A stretch of DNA of 11,786 nt from Bacteroidales bacterium (GTDB taxonomy: Bacteria; Bacteroidota; Bacteroidia; Bacteroidales; UBA12077). Below, piece by piece: positions 1-5,973 of this stretch. The notes under the pieces were generated by a model, which was not told where the DNA came from, did no database searches, and saw only the letters and a program-made list of their open reading frames with translations. Position 1 is the first letter of the stretch, and the number at the start of each line of letters is the position of its first letter. Position numbers and translations under genes: made by a program. Where the stretch lies: positions 1 through 11,786 of the forward strand of contig JASGMZ010000076.1 of assembly GCA_030156305.1 (NCBI GenBank), read 5' to 3'.

Positions 1-730
1 CAGAAGCCATAAAATAATCTGGTTTTGATAAATCAATTTCTTTAATGGTACTGGCATTCACATTAACGGCAATATGATCATCGGGAACGCGTTGAGCAAC
101 CCAAACAGCGCCTGTTTTTCCTTTTCCGGGCCCAACAATTTCAAAGTGCCATACTTCTTTAGGATCGGCAATGGTCAGGCATTCGCCATAATCACTCCAT
201 CCATATTTTTGGGTTAATTCATCAGCCATTTGAATTGCCTGGCGAGCTGTAGAGCAACGCTCAACCATTAGCTGGCAAAGACGTTGACAATCTATTAACC
301 CTTCATCCGATTGAAACTCTTCTCTCCCACCAAAAGTAGATTCTCCTATACCAAGCTGTTTTTCATTCATACAAGGATAGGCAGAATTAATATATTGATA
401 AGTATGTTCAACTTGTGGTATTTCACCTATTTTTTCATGTTTGTAAGCTGGCATTGCTTTCGTATCATCAGCACTACGTTTATACATGGGAACCATGTCA
501 CCAGGTTTATAATTTTTTGCAGGTTGAATATCCATCCATGATCGGGTTCTGTGACTATCGTCGGTATGTGATGTTATTACAGAACCATCTGCAGAAGCAT
601 CTTTTCCTACCGTTATAGATGTGCATCCTTCGGGATAACCGCCTTTCCAATCACTTTTATCCTGTGCAACAGAGATGTTAATCATAAAACATGATAATAG
701 AACCATTAAAATTTTACTTAATTTCTTCAT
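1..730 (-). CDS. Exported C69-family dipeptidase (partial, N-terminal part)
   Basis: This gene reads leftward from an ATG at 730-728 and runs off the left edge, so 243 codons are visible. Residues 1-22 form a Sec signal peptide (MKK, hydrophobic core, SVAQ), so the enzyme should act in the periplasm or outside the cell. The mature N-terminus contains GCTSITVGKDASADGS (35-50), the peptidase family C69 (PepD-like) block. In that family the Cys (here C36) becomes the N-terminal nucleophile after propeptide removal and the enzyme cleaves dipeptides. Further family blocks are IGESTFGGR (128-136) and IADPKEVWHFEIVG followed by WVAQRVPDDHIAVN (187-224). The gene is divergent from the Gre-like gene at 932. 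No internal stop or frameshift is seen. The family is confident; the substrate is unknown. Confidence 0.9.
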   Translation of the reverse strand, partial: MKKLSKILMVLLSCFMINISVAQDKSDWKGGYPEGCTSITVGKDASADGSVITSHTDDSHRTRSWMDIQPAKNYKPGDMVPMYKRSADDTKAMPAYKHEKIGEIPQVEHTYQYINSAYPCMNEKQLGIGESTFGGREEFQSDEGLIDCQRLCQLMVERCSTARQAIQMADELTQKYGWSDYGECLTIADPKEVWHFEIVGPGKGKTGAVWVAQRVPDDHIAVNVNASTIKEIDLSKPDYFMAS

Positions 731-838
731 TTTTTAATAATTTTATAGTTTTTAGCTGGCCAATTTAATAAAAATCCTTTAAAAATAAATTCTCTGATTT
801 ATTAATCTTTTAGACCAAAAATCTTAAATAAGGTTTAT

Positions 839-858
839 TACGTTTAAATACGTTTAAA
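839..858. repeat. Perfect 10-bp tandem direct repeat in divergent intergenic region
   Basis: TACGTTTAAA occurs twice head to tail with no spacer (839-848 and 849-858). It lies in the spacer between the divergent dipeptidase and Gre-like genes, about 24 bp upstream of the -33 box proposed for the latter. One helical turn of spacing would suit a dimeric regulator bound to one DNA face, but that is inference; the element is short. Confidence 0.6.
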
Positions 859-881
859 GTTGACAAAAGGTATTTGAAGAT

Positions 882-911
882 TTTGGAACAAACATTAATT
901 TTGTATATTTG
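882..911 (+). promoter_or_regulatory. Bacteroidota-type promoter for the gre-like/truA operon
   Basis: A -33-like TTTG at 882-885 is followed after 18 bp by TATATTTG at 904-911, an exact match to the Bacteroidota -7 consensus TAnnTTTG. Transcription would start at roughly 915-920. This puts the upstream ATG at 920 at or next to the transcript end and favours the second ATG at 932 as the translation start. Confidence 0.6.
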
Positions 912-931
912 ATTTTAATATGATTATAGCT

Positions 932-1384
932 ATGGAAAAGAAAGCCGTAAAGAAAAATATTATAAAATCCTGTATTGAACTTCTTGAAAAAAATATTAAG
1001 ACAAGCAAAGACCGAATTCAGGAAATTATTCAAACAGCTAATGATTATGAAGGTGATCATGATATGTTTGATCCTTTTAAAGAAGATATGATGAAGAAAA
1101 AAGATCTTCAAGTAAAGCAGATGGAGAAATTTTTAGAAGATTTAAAACTGGTTAAAATGGTTGATCCTGAAAGAATTTCAGATAAAGTAGAATTTGGGGC
1201 TGTTATTATTACCGATAAACAAAAAATGTTTGTTTCTGCTGCATTAGGGAAAATTACAGTCGACAATGAAAGTGTTTACGCCATTTCAACGCAAGTTCCG
1301 GTTTATAATGCAATGAAAGGTTTAAAAATCGGGGATACCTTTACTATCAATAATAATTCTTTTACCATAAAAGATGTTTTTTAG
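932..1384 (+). CDS. GreA/GreB-like coiled-coil plus FKBP-fold protein
   Basis: This 150-residue protein has the two-part layout of a Gre transcript-cleavage factor (GreA is about 158 residues). Residues 4-70 are a charged helical hairpin with an acidic turn around 38-53 (DYEGDHDMFDPFKED), where Gre factors carry the acidic tip that enters the RNA polymerase secondary channel. Residues 84-150 resemble the Gre C-terminal domain, notably STQVPVYNAMKGLKIGDTF (119-137), comparable to the family's 'sPigrALlGkkvGD'. I chose the ATG at 932 (MEKKAVKK) over the in-frame ATG at 920 because the promoter predicts transcription starting near 915-920. truA follows after 14 bp. The role is probably modulation of RNA polymerase. 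Whether the acidic tip is catalytic is uncertain. As I recall, relatives are sometimes labelled 3-oxoacyl-ACP synthase, which nothing here supports. Confidence 0.7.
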   Translation: MEKKAVKKNIIKSCIELLEKNIKTSKDRIQEIIQTANDYEGDHDMFDPFKEDMMKKKDLQVKQMEKFLEDLKLVKMVDPERISDKVEFGAVIITDKQKMFVSAALGKITVDNESVYAISTQVPVYNAMKGLKIGDTFTINNNSFTIKDVF

Positions 1385-1398
1385 ACCTATTAAAAAAA

Positions 1399-2157
1399 GT
1401 GAAAAAAAGATATTTTGTACAATTAAGTTATAAAGGCACTAATTATCATGGTTGGCAAATTCAACCCAATGCATCAACCGTGCAAGAGATAGTAACCAAA
1501 GCCTTTTCAACCATTTTGCGCGAAGACATTGAAATTACCGGAGCCGGGAGAACAGATAGTGGTGTTCATGCTAGTTTTTTTGTAGCCCATTTTGAAAGTA
1601 AACAGGAAGGTTTAGATAAAGATTTAAAACTTGTATTTAAATTAAACAATTTTTTGCCCAATGATATAGCTATTTTCAGAATTGTAAAAGTGAATAATGA
1701 AGCACACGCACGTTTTGATGCTAACGAAAGAACCTACAGATATTACCTTCATCAAAGAAAAGATGTATTTATTAATGATATTTCATGGTATTTACCCACT
1801 GACTTAAATGTAGAGATGATGAATAAAGCTGCCCGTGTATTATTACATTACGATGATTTTACCAGCTTTAGCAAAATTAATACCGATGTAAAAACAAACA
1901 TCTGTAATGTTTCCGAAGCAAAATGGTCTAAAGATGATTATCGTTTAATTTTTACCATTAAAGCCGATCGGTTTTTGCGGAATATGGTTCGTGCTATAGT
2001 AGGGACATTAATAGATGTAGGAAGAGAAAAATTAACCTTAGATGATTTTAAACAAATTATTGAAAATAAAAAAAGAGCGGATGCAGGTACTTCAGTACCT
2101 GCCCATGGGCTTTTTTTAGAAGATATACGATATCCTAAGGATATTTATCACCAATAA
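1399..2157 (+). CDS. truA: tRNA pseudouridine(38-40) synthase TruA
   Basis: TruA isomerises uridines 38-40 in the anticodon stem-loop of many tRNAs. The 252-residue product is full length for the family. It opens with the strand YFVQLSYKGTNYHGWQIQPN and carries the catalytic loop GAGRTDSGVHA with the nucleophilic Asp at position 53. Later conserved blocks are ANERTYRYYLH, DFTSFSK, DRFLRNMVRAIVGTLIDVG and the C-terminal AGTSVPAHGLFLEDIRYP. Translation starts at a GTG; no in-frame ATG fits, because the conserved first strand begins immediately afterwards. The gene lies 14 bp behind the Gre-like gene and is almost certainly cotranscribed with it. A hairpin followed by a T7 run lies inside its last 75 bp and may end the transcript. 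Confidence 0.96.
   Translation: MKKRYFVQLSYKGTNYHGWQIQPNASTVQEIVTKAFSTILREDIEITGAGRTDSGVHASFFVAHFESKQEGLDKDLKLVFKLNNFLPNDIAIFRIVKVNNEAHARFDANERTYRYYLHQRKDVFINDISWYLPTDLNVEMMNKAARVLLHYDDFTSFSKINTDVKTNICNVSEAKWSKDDYRLIFTIKADRFLRNMVRAIVGTLIDVGREKLTLDDFKQIIENKKRADAGTSVPAHGLFLEDIRYPKDIYHQ
2083..2117 (+). other. Terminator-like hairpin inside the truA 3' coding end
   Basis: GCAGGTAC (2083-2090) and GTACCTGC (2095-2102) form a perfect 8-bp stem around the tetraloop TTCA. The last two bases overlap the palindrome GCCCATGGGC (2101-2110), which is followed directly by seven T (2111-2117). The segment encodes the conserved AGTSVPAHGLF motif, so codon constraint could produce part of it. No other terminator is visible between truA and the next promoter. 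Confidence 0.35.
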
Positions 2158-2252
2158 TTATTATCTATAACAAATTGAAATACAGCATTTATATCAAAAT
2201 ATCTTTAAATTAATTATAAAATTTTAAAACCAATATAAAATTAATTACTATA

Positions 2253-2281
2253 TTAGAAATTCTTTAAATAAGCTATATTTG
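2253..2281 (+). promoter_or_regulatory. Bacteroidota-type promoter for the HAMP-GAF sensor gene
   Basis: TATATTTG at 2274-2281 matches the TAnnTTTG -7 consensus exactly. A weak -33 element, TTAG at 2253-2256, lies 17 bp upstream. Transcription would start near 2288, leaving a leader of about 20 nt before the ATG at 2308. The rest of the 150-bp spacer after truA is plain AT-rich sequence. Confidence 0.5.
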
Positions 2282-2307
2282 CATTCAAAAATTGATGTAC
2301 ACTTGTT

Positions 2308-4077
2308 ATGAAATTTAGATTTACTATTGCAAAGAAATTAATTCTGGGATTTGGTATTGTTACTTTAGCTATATTGGCAAATATTTTTTTAGTTAACTCT
2401 ACTTTAAAAGAAAGCATTAAGACTAACGAAAAAATTTCTAATGTTTATACCCCATCCTCCGAATTAATCAGGGAGTTATCCAATTTAATGATTTCATCGA
2501 AGATGTTAATTAAAAATTGGGTTTATATCGATAAAAAACAAGATACTCCTGATAAAATACGATTAAAAGATTTACACGAGAAAAATTTTCCAGAAATACA
2601 CAAAGAAATTGAGAAACTATCAGGCCAATGGGAAAAAGATAAACAAGAAAAATATAATGAAATTTATACTACTATTCAAGATACGCTTTTCCCTTTACAT
2701 CAAAAAGTAATGAATAGCTTATCAACTTTTGAAAGTTATGATGATGCATTTATTTTAATGTTTGAAATCTATCCATTGGTAGAAGAAGATGGTGAATTAA
2801 TAACTTTAAGCGACGAGATAATCGAAAAATTAAACCAATTATCGAAACAGTTAGATCAAAAGGTTATTGAAGCCCGGAATGAAATGGCAGACTCTTTTAA
2901 TCAACTTGAAAATTTTATTATCATCGCTGGAATTATTGTAGTTATTATCGCCATTTCTATTGCATTATATCTTTCCAGAGTAATTATTACCCCCATACGA
3001 AAAGTAAAAGGAATTTTACTGGAAATGGGTAAAGGTATAATGCCTAAAAAGCAAATTAAGGAAACGAATGATGAAATTGGTGAAATGGCGGGGGCACTTA
3101 ATAATTTAATCCGTGGATTAAAAGAAACCACAGAATTTGCTTTGGAAATTGGTAAACAAAATTTCGATAGCCCCTATGTACCATTGAGTGATGAAGATGA
3201 TCTTGGAAATGCATTATTGGATATGCGAACCAATCTGAAACATGCTGCCGAAGAAGATAAAAAACGTAAAAAAGAAGATGAACAAAGAAACTGGGCATCG
3301 CAAGGAGTGGCTAAATTTAGTGAGATTCTACGGCAAAATAATGATGATTTAACGAAGTTATCTTACGATATCATTAGTAATCTGGTAAAATATTGTGATG
3401 CAAATCAAGGGGGGCTATTTATTTTAAATGATGATGATCCCGATAATCCTTATATTGAGATGAGTGCAGCCTATGCTTACAACAGGAAAAAGTTTTTGGA
3501 AAAACGTATTGAACCTGGTGTAGGGCTTATTGGAAGAGCTATTCAGGAAAGTGAAACGATATATATGACCGATATCCCTGATGATTACATTTCAATCACC
3601 TCAGGATTAGGAAATGAAAATCCGAGGAGTTTACTCATTGTTCCCCTAAAACTTAATGAGGAAGTTTATGGAGCCATAGAAATGGCTTCCTTCAAACCTT
3701 TTGAGAAATATCAAATCGAATTTGTTGAAAAAATTGGGGAGAGTATTGCTTCTACCTACTCTTCAGCAAAAATTAATATCCGCACTGCCGAGTTACTAGA
3801 AAAAACGCAGCAACAAGCCGAAGAAATGAAAGCTCAGGAAGAAGAAATGCGTCAGAATATGGAAGAACTACAGGCCACTCAGGAAGAATCTGCACGACGT
3901 GAAACGGAGTTGGAACAGAAAGTTAAAGAATATGAAGAATTTAAAAAACAGCAAGAAAAGGTAATTAAAAAACTTGGAGGTAATCTTTCCGGTAATTTAA
4001 TTTCGGCACTTGACGAAGATGAAGATGAGGATGAGGATGAGGATGAAGATGAGGGTAATGAAGAAAAAAAAGCCTAA
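2308..4077 (+). CDS. Membrane sensor: HAMP, GAF, coiled coil, acidic tail; no output domain
   Basis: This 589-residue inner-membrane protein has a transmembrane helix at about 11-30, a helical periplasmic domain of chemoreceptor type (31-202) and a second transmembrane helix at 203-223. A HAMP domain follows (224-276; ITPIRKV, then DEIGEMAGALNNL), then a second HAMP-like segment (about 285-320; SDEDDLGNALLDMRTNL). A GAF domain spans about 345-488 (NQGGLFIL; GVGLIGRAI; PRSLLIVPLKLNEEVYGAIEMASF). A Gln/Glu-rich coiled coil runs 494-556 and seven Asp-Glu pairs occupy 569-582. Such proteins sense a periplasmic or cytoplasmic signal and pass it on. Relatives often continue from the EEMRQNMEELQATQEE coil into a PAS or other domain. 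Here there is no kinase, cyclase, PAS or chemotaxis signalling tip, so any output must go through a partner. No partner gene is adjacent. Confidence 0.85.
   Translation: MKFRFTIAKKLILGFGIVTLAILANIFLVNSTLKESIKTNEKISNVYTPSSELIRELSNLMISSKMLIKNWVYIDKKQDTPDKIRLKDLHEKNFPEIHKEIEKLSGQWEKDKQEKYNEIYTTIQDTLFPLHQKVMNSLSTFESYDDAFILMFEIYPLVEEDGELITLSDEIIEKLNQLSKQLDQKVIEARNEMADSFNQLENFIIIAGIIVVIIAISIALYLSRVIITPIRKVKGILLEMGKGIMPKKQIKETNDEIGEMAGALNNLIRGLKETTEFALEIGKQNFDSPYVPLSDEDDLGNALLDMRTNLKHAAEEDKKRKKEDEQRNWASQGVAKFSEILRQNNDDLTKLSYDIISNLVKYCDANQGGLFILNDDDPDNPYIEMSAAYAYNRKKFLEKRIEPGVGLIGRAIQESETIYMTDIPDDYISITSGLGNENPRSLLIVPLKLNEEVYGAIEMASFKPFEKYQIEFVEKIGESIASTYSSAKINIRTAELLEKTQQQAEEMKAQEEEMRQNMEELQATQEESARRETELEQKVKEYEEFKKQQEKVIKKLGGNLSGNLISALDEDEDEDEDEDEDEGNEEKKA
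4012..4053 (+). repeat. Hexanucleotide GA(C/T)GA(A/G) repeat encoding an Asp-Glu tail
   Basis: Seven consecutive six-base units, three of them identical GATGAG in a row (4024-4041), encode alternating Asp-Glu near the C-terminus of the sensor. The units stay in frame, so slippage would change only the tail length. Confidence 0.85.
4064..4071 (+). other. A8 homopolymer tract before the sensor stop codon
   Basis: Eight consecutive A residues lie three bases before the TAA at 4075-4077. Loss of one A in DNA or mRNA would replace the ending EEKKA with EEKKPKKKK, stopping at the TAA at 4088-4090. This is a candidate slippage site and may equally be chance in AT-rich DNA. Confidence 0.4.
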
Positions 4078-4116
4078 AAAGAAGAAGTAAAGTAAACATA
4101 ACTTTTTTTCAAAATC

Positions 4117-4149
4117 AAAAAGAGCTAATTTAGGTTAGCTCTTTTTTTT
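4117..4149. terminator. Bidirectional intrinsic terminator between convergent genes
   Basis: AGAGCTAA (4121-4128) pairs with TTAGCTCT (4135-4142) around a six-base loop. Four A on the left (4117-4120) can extend the stem, and T4142-T4149 forms the T-tract for rightward transcription. The A-rich left side provides U's for leftward transcription. It serves the sensor gene (plus) and the NifX-like gene (minus). The last codons and stop of the NifX-like gene lie inside the right arm and T-tract. Confidence 0.8.
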
Positions 4150-4476
4150 ATCAATAATATCAATTAATTGATTTAAACTGACAGCAATAACTTCATTATC
4201 AATTATTTTATTTTTACAGGGGATATTGATATCAATGGCAGATAAAGTTATAACAAGGTCAATTTTTTCTTTAGTTAAAAGCTTTTTAAAATCAGTTATA
4301 CAAAATTTTTTTTCTTGATACCATTCAAAGGTTTTAACTTTTCCTGCAAGCTGGTAACTGCGGTTACTTACATTATAAAATAAATAATATAATGCTTCCT
4401 GTATACCCTTTTCCGAAATGGTTAACCCATCATCGGTTGGAATAAGTACTTTTAGATCAAAACCTTTTTCGGGCAT
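4135..4476 (-). CDS. Small NifX/NifB-C-terminal-like (dinitrogenase cofactor family) protein
   Basis: This 113-residue protein resembles the dinitrogenase iron-molybdenum cofactor biosynthesis domain (NifX, NafY and NifB C-terminus; RNase-H-like fold). It shows LKVLIPTDDGLTISEKG (8-24), then an aromatic YYLFYNV strand, later IDLVITLSAID and a final IAVSLNQLIDIIDKKK. The family usually has His-Phe-Gly after the 'dDG.t.s' turn, part of the cofactor-binding surface; here it reads EKGIQ, so binding of an iron-sulfur cluster is doubtful. C61 and C87 are the only cysteines. The gene follows the outer-membrane protein gene by 10 bp, so the two should be cotranscribed. No other nif gene is present. 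Its function is unknown, and the family call rests on one good motif and general fold pattern. Confidence 0.5.
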   Translation of the reverse strand: MPEKGFDLKVLIPTDDGLTISEKGIQEALYYLFYNVSNRSYQLAGKVKTFEWYQEKKFCITDFKKLLTKEKIDLVITLSAIDINIPCKNKIIDNEVIAVSLNQLIDIIDKKKS

Positions 4477-4486
4477 AATTAATCCA

Positions 4487-5905
4487 TTAATAAATTTGAT
4501 AGATAAAACCTACATTAATAGAATGATTAAAATCTTTTTGTTGAAAAAAGTCATTATACATATTATAGTAATATTCTGAATTGGTTTCTAAATACAGGTA
4601 ATTTAATCGATAATTTGCATTGATTCTTAATTGAGGAGAAATATAATAATTTAAATTAGTACTAAATACCGGAGAAATTTCAAAATGTGAGATATCTACT
4701 TTTTCTGAATTTATATTTTCCTCTCCAAAAGAGTTAAAGTAATTAACTCCTAAAGATACTACCAGATTGGTTCGGGAATTGGGATAAAAACCAACTGCAT
4801 AATTTACCGACGAGGTTAATTGAGGAGCTTCCAGTTCAACCTTAGTATCATTCTCAATATCTTTATTAATCGCTTTAAGATATTTCCCGGCGATCTGAAA
4901 ACTAAAGCTACTTTGCCAAAACCGATTGATTGGCTTTTCATCAATATATTTAAGTGCACCCTGTATTGAATATTCAGTTATCTTATGTTCATTCAAAAGC
5001 TGATAGCTTTCTTGTTGTTGTTCGAAAAAATCTGAAGTGTAAACATATCCCGGTTCGAGATGAAAAGATACTCTTTTCCCGCTGTTACGTATTCTGTTAA
5101 CTGCATGATCCCAATTGTCGTTTACCACAGCAAAATATCTGGCATCGGCGTTTTCAATTAAATTTTTAGACTGTAAAAATGAATCAACAGCTTCAATTTC
5201 TTTAATTTTTTGTAAACGGGCATCGAAAAAACGTTCGTTTTTTAGTTGTGATATTAATTGCGAAAATTCAATAATTTCTTCTGTTGTAGGCGTTCTTGTC
5301 AATCTGCCTTCTTTGTTTAATTCATCTAAAATATAGATAGCTAACCATGCATCTTGCACCTGTTCGATTCGTCCAACGCCAATTCCAAGAGGAATGTTCA
5401 GGGTTAAATTATTTTCCCGGTTCTCTGTGGAATTAACTTCCTGGTCTCTTGTTGCCCTGTATAATTGTCCATTCAAATGCAGATTCGTAGAAACAAACCA
5501 TTTTTCTTTAAAATAAAACCTGTTTTCACTATTGATTCGTAAAGTACTTCCAGCATCAAAAGATTCGTATAAAGTAGATTCTTTATCTTTTCTGTTATTA
5601 AAGGATGAGGAAAAGTCAATCATAATATCCTGATTCCCCTGATATTTTCTGCTATTTCTATAAAAATTATAGTTAAGCCCTAAATCCCCATAAATACTAT
5701 TCGTTTTATAAAACTGATCCATACTATTTCGCTGGTATCTGTCATAAACAGAGTTGTGTCCATTTAAATCAAACGTAAGATCCAACTGATGTCGTTTAAT
5801 ATCTGGTAATTGATAGGTTGACAGGTCGAAAGAGTTTATTTGAGCCTGTAAGGCAAAGGTTTGTAAAGTAATCGCAAATAAAAATACAATTTTTTTCATC
5901 TTCAT
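4487..5905 (-). CDS. Predicted outer-membrane beta-barrel protein, unknown function
   Basis: This 472-residue protein starts with a Sec signal peptide (residues 1-22, MKMKK, hydrophobic core, ALQAQ). The ATG six bases downstream (MKK) is an equally possible start. Most of the mature protein is alternating polar/aromatic strands separated by Asn-rich turns, for example SIYGDLGLNYNFYRN (70-84), SINVGFIYQIY at the end and many Tyr/Phe, as expected of an outer-membrane barrel. The C-terminal residue is aromatic, as in many barrels. A distinct helical segment at about 178-278 (RIEQVQDAWLAIYILDEL ... FFDARLQKIKEIEAVDSFL) interrupts the strands. I do not recognise a named family. It lies 68 bp behind the aminotransferase gene with no terminator visible, and 10 bp ahead of the NifX-like gene. 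Confidence 0.75.
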   Translation of the reverse strand: MKMKKIVFLFAITLQTFALQAQINSFDLSTYQLPDIKRHQLDLTFDLNGHNSVYDRYQRNSMDQFYKTNSIYGDLGLNYNFYRNSRKYQGNQDIMIDFSSSFNNRKDKESTLYESFDAGSTLRINSENRFYFKEKWFVSTNLHLNGQLYRATRDQEVNSTENRENNLTLNIPLGIGVGRIEQVQDAWLAIYILDELNKEGRLTRTPTTEEIIEFSQLISQLKNERFFDARLQKIKEIEAVDSFLQSKNLIENADARYFAVVNDNWDHAVNRIRNSGKRVSFHLEPGYVYTSDFFEQQQESYQLLNEHKITEYSIQGALKYIDEKPINRFWQSSFSFQIAGKYLKAINKDIENDTKVELEAPQLTSSVNYAVGFYPNSRTNLVVSLGVNYFNSFGEENINSEKVDISHFEISPVFSTNLNYYISPQLRINANYRLNYLYLETNSEYYYNMYNDFFQQKDFNHSINVGFIYQIY

Positions 5906-5973
5906 ATAATTTAAGGTTAATAATTGATTAGGAATATATCAAAAATTGATCCAAAAGGGTTATTGATAAAAAT

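Noticed and set aside
311..618. Two plus-strand open frames opposite the left-edge dipeptidase
   Set aside because: They are antisense to a strongly supported C69 gene and have no recognisable protein features.
920..931. ATG at 920 as start of the Gre-like gene
   Set aside because: It sits at the predicted transcription start; the ATG at 932 gives a more natural N-terminus.
2308..4077. Methyl-accepting chemotaxis protein
   Set aside because: The periplasmic and HAMP parts look similar, but the conserved MCP signalling hairpin is absent and a GAF domain takes its place.
4135..4476. Evidence of a nitrogen-fixation locus
   Set aside because: A single NifX-like protein lacking the HFG motif and without nifHDK, nifB or nifEN does not support nitrogen fixation.
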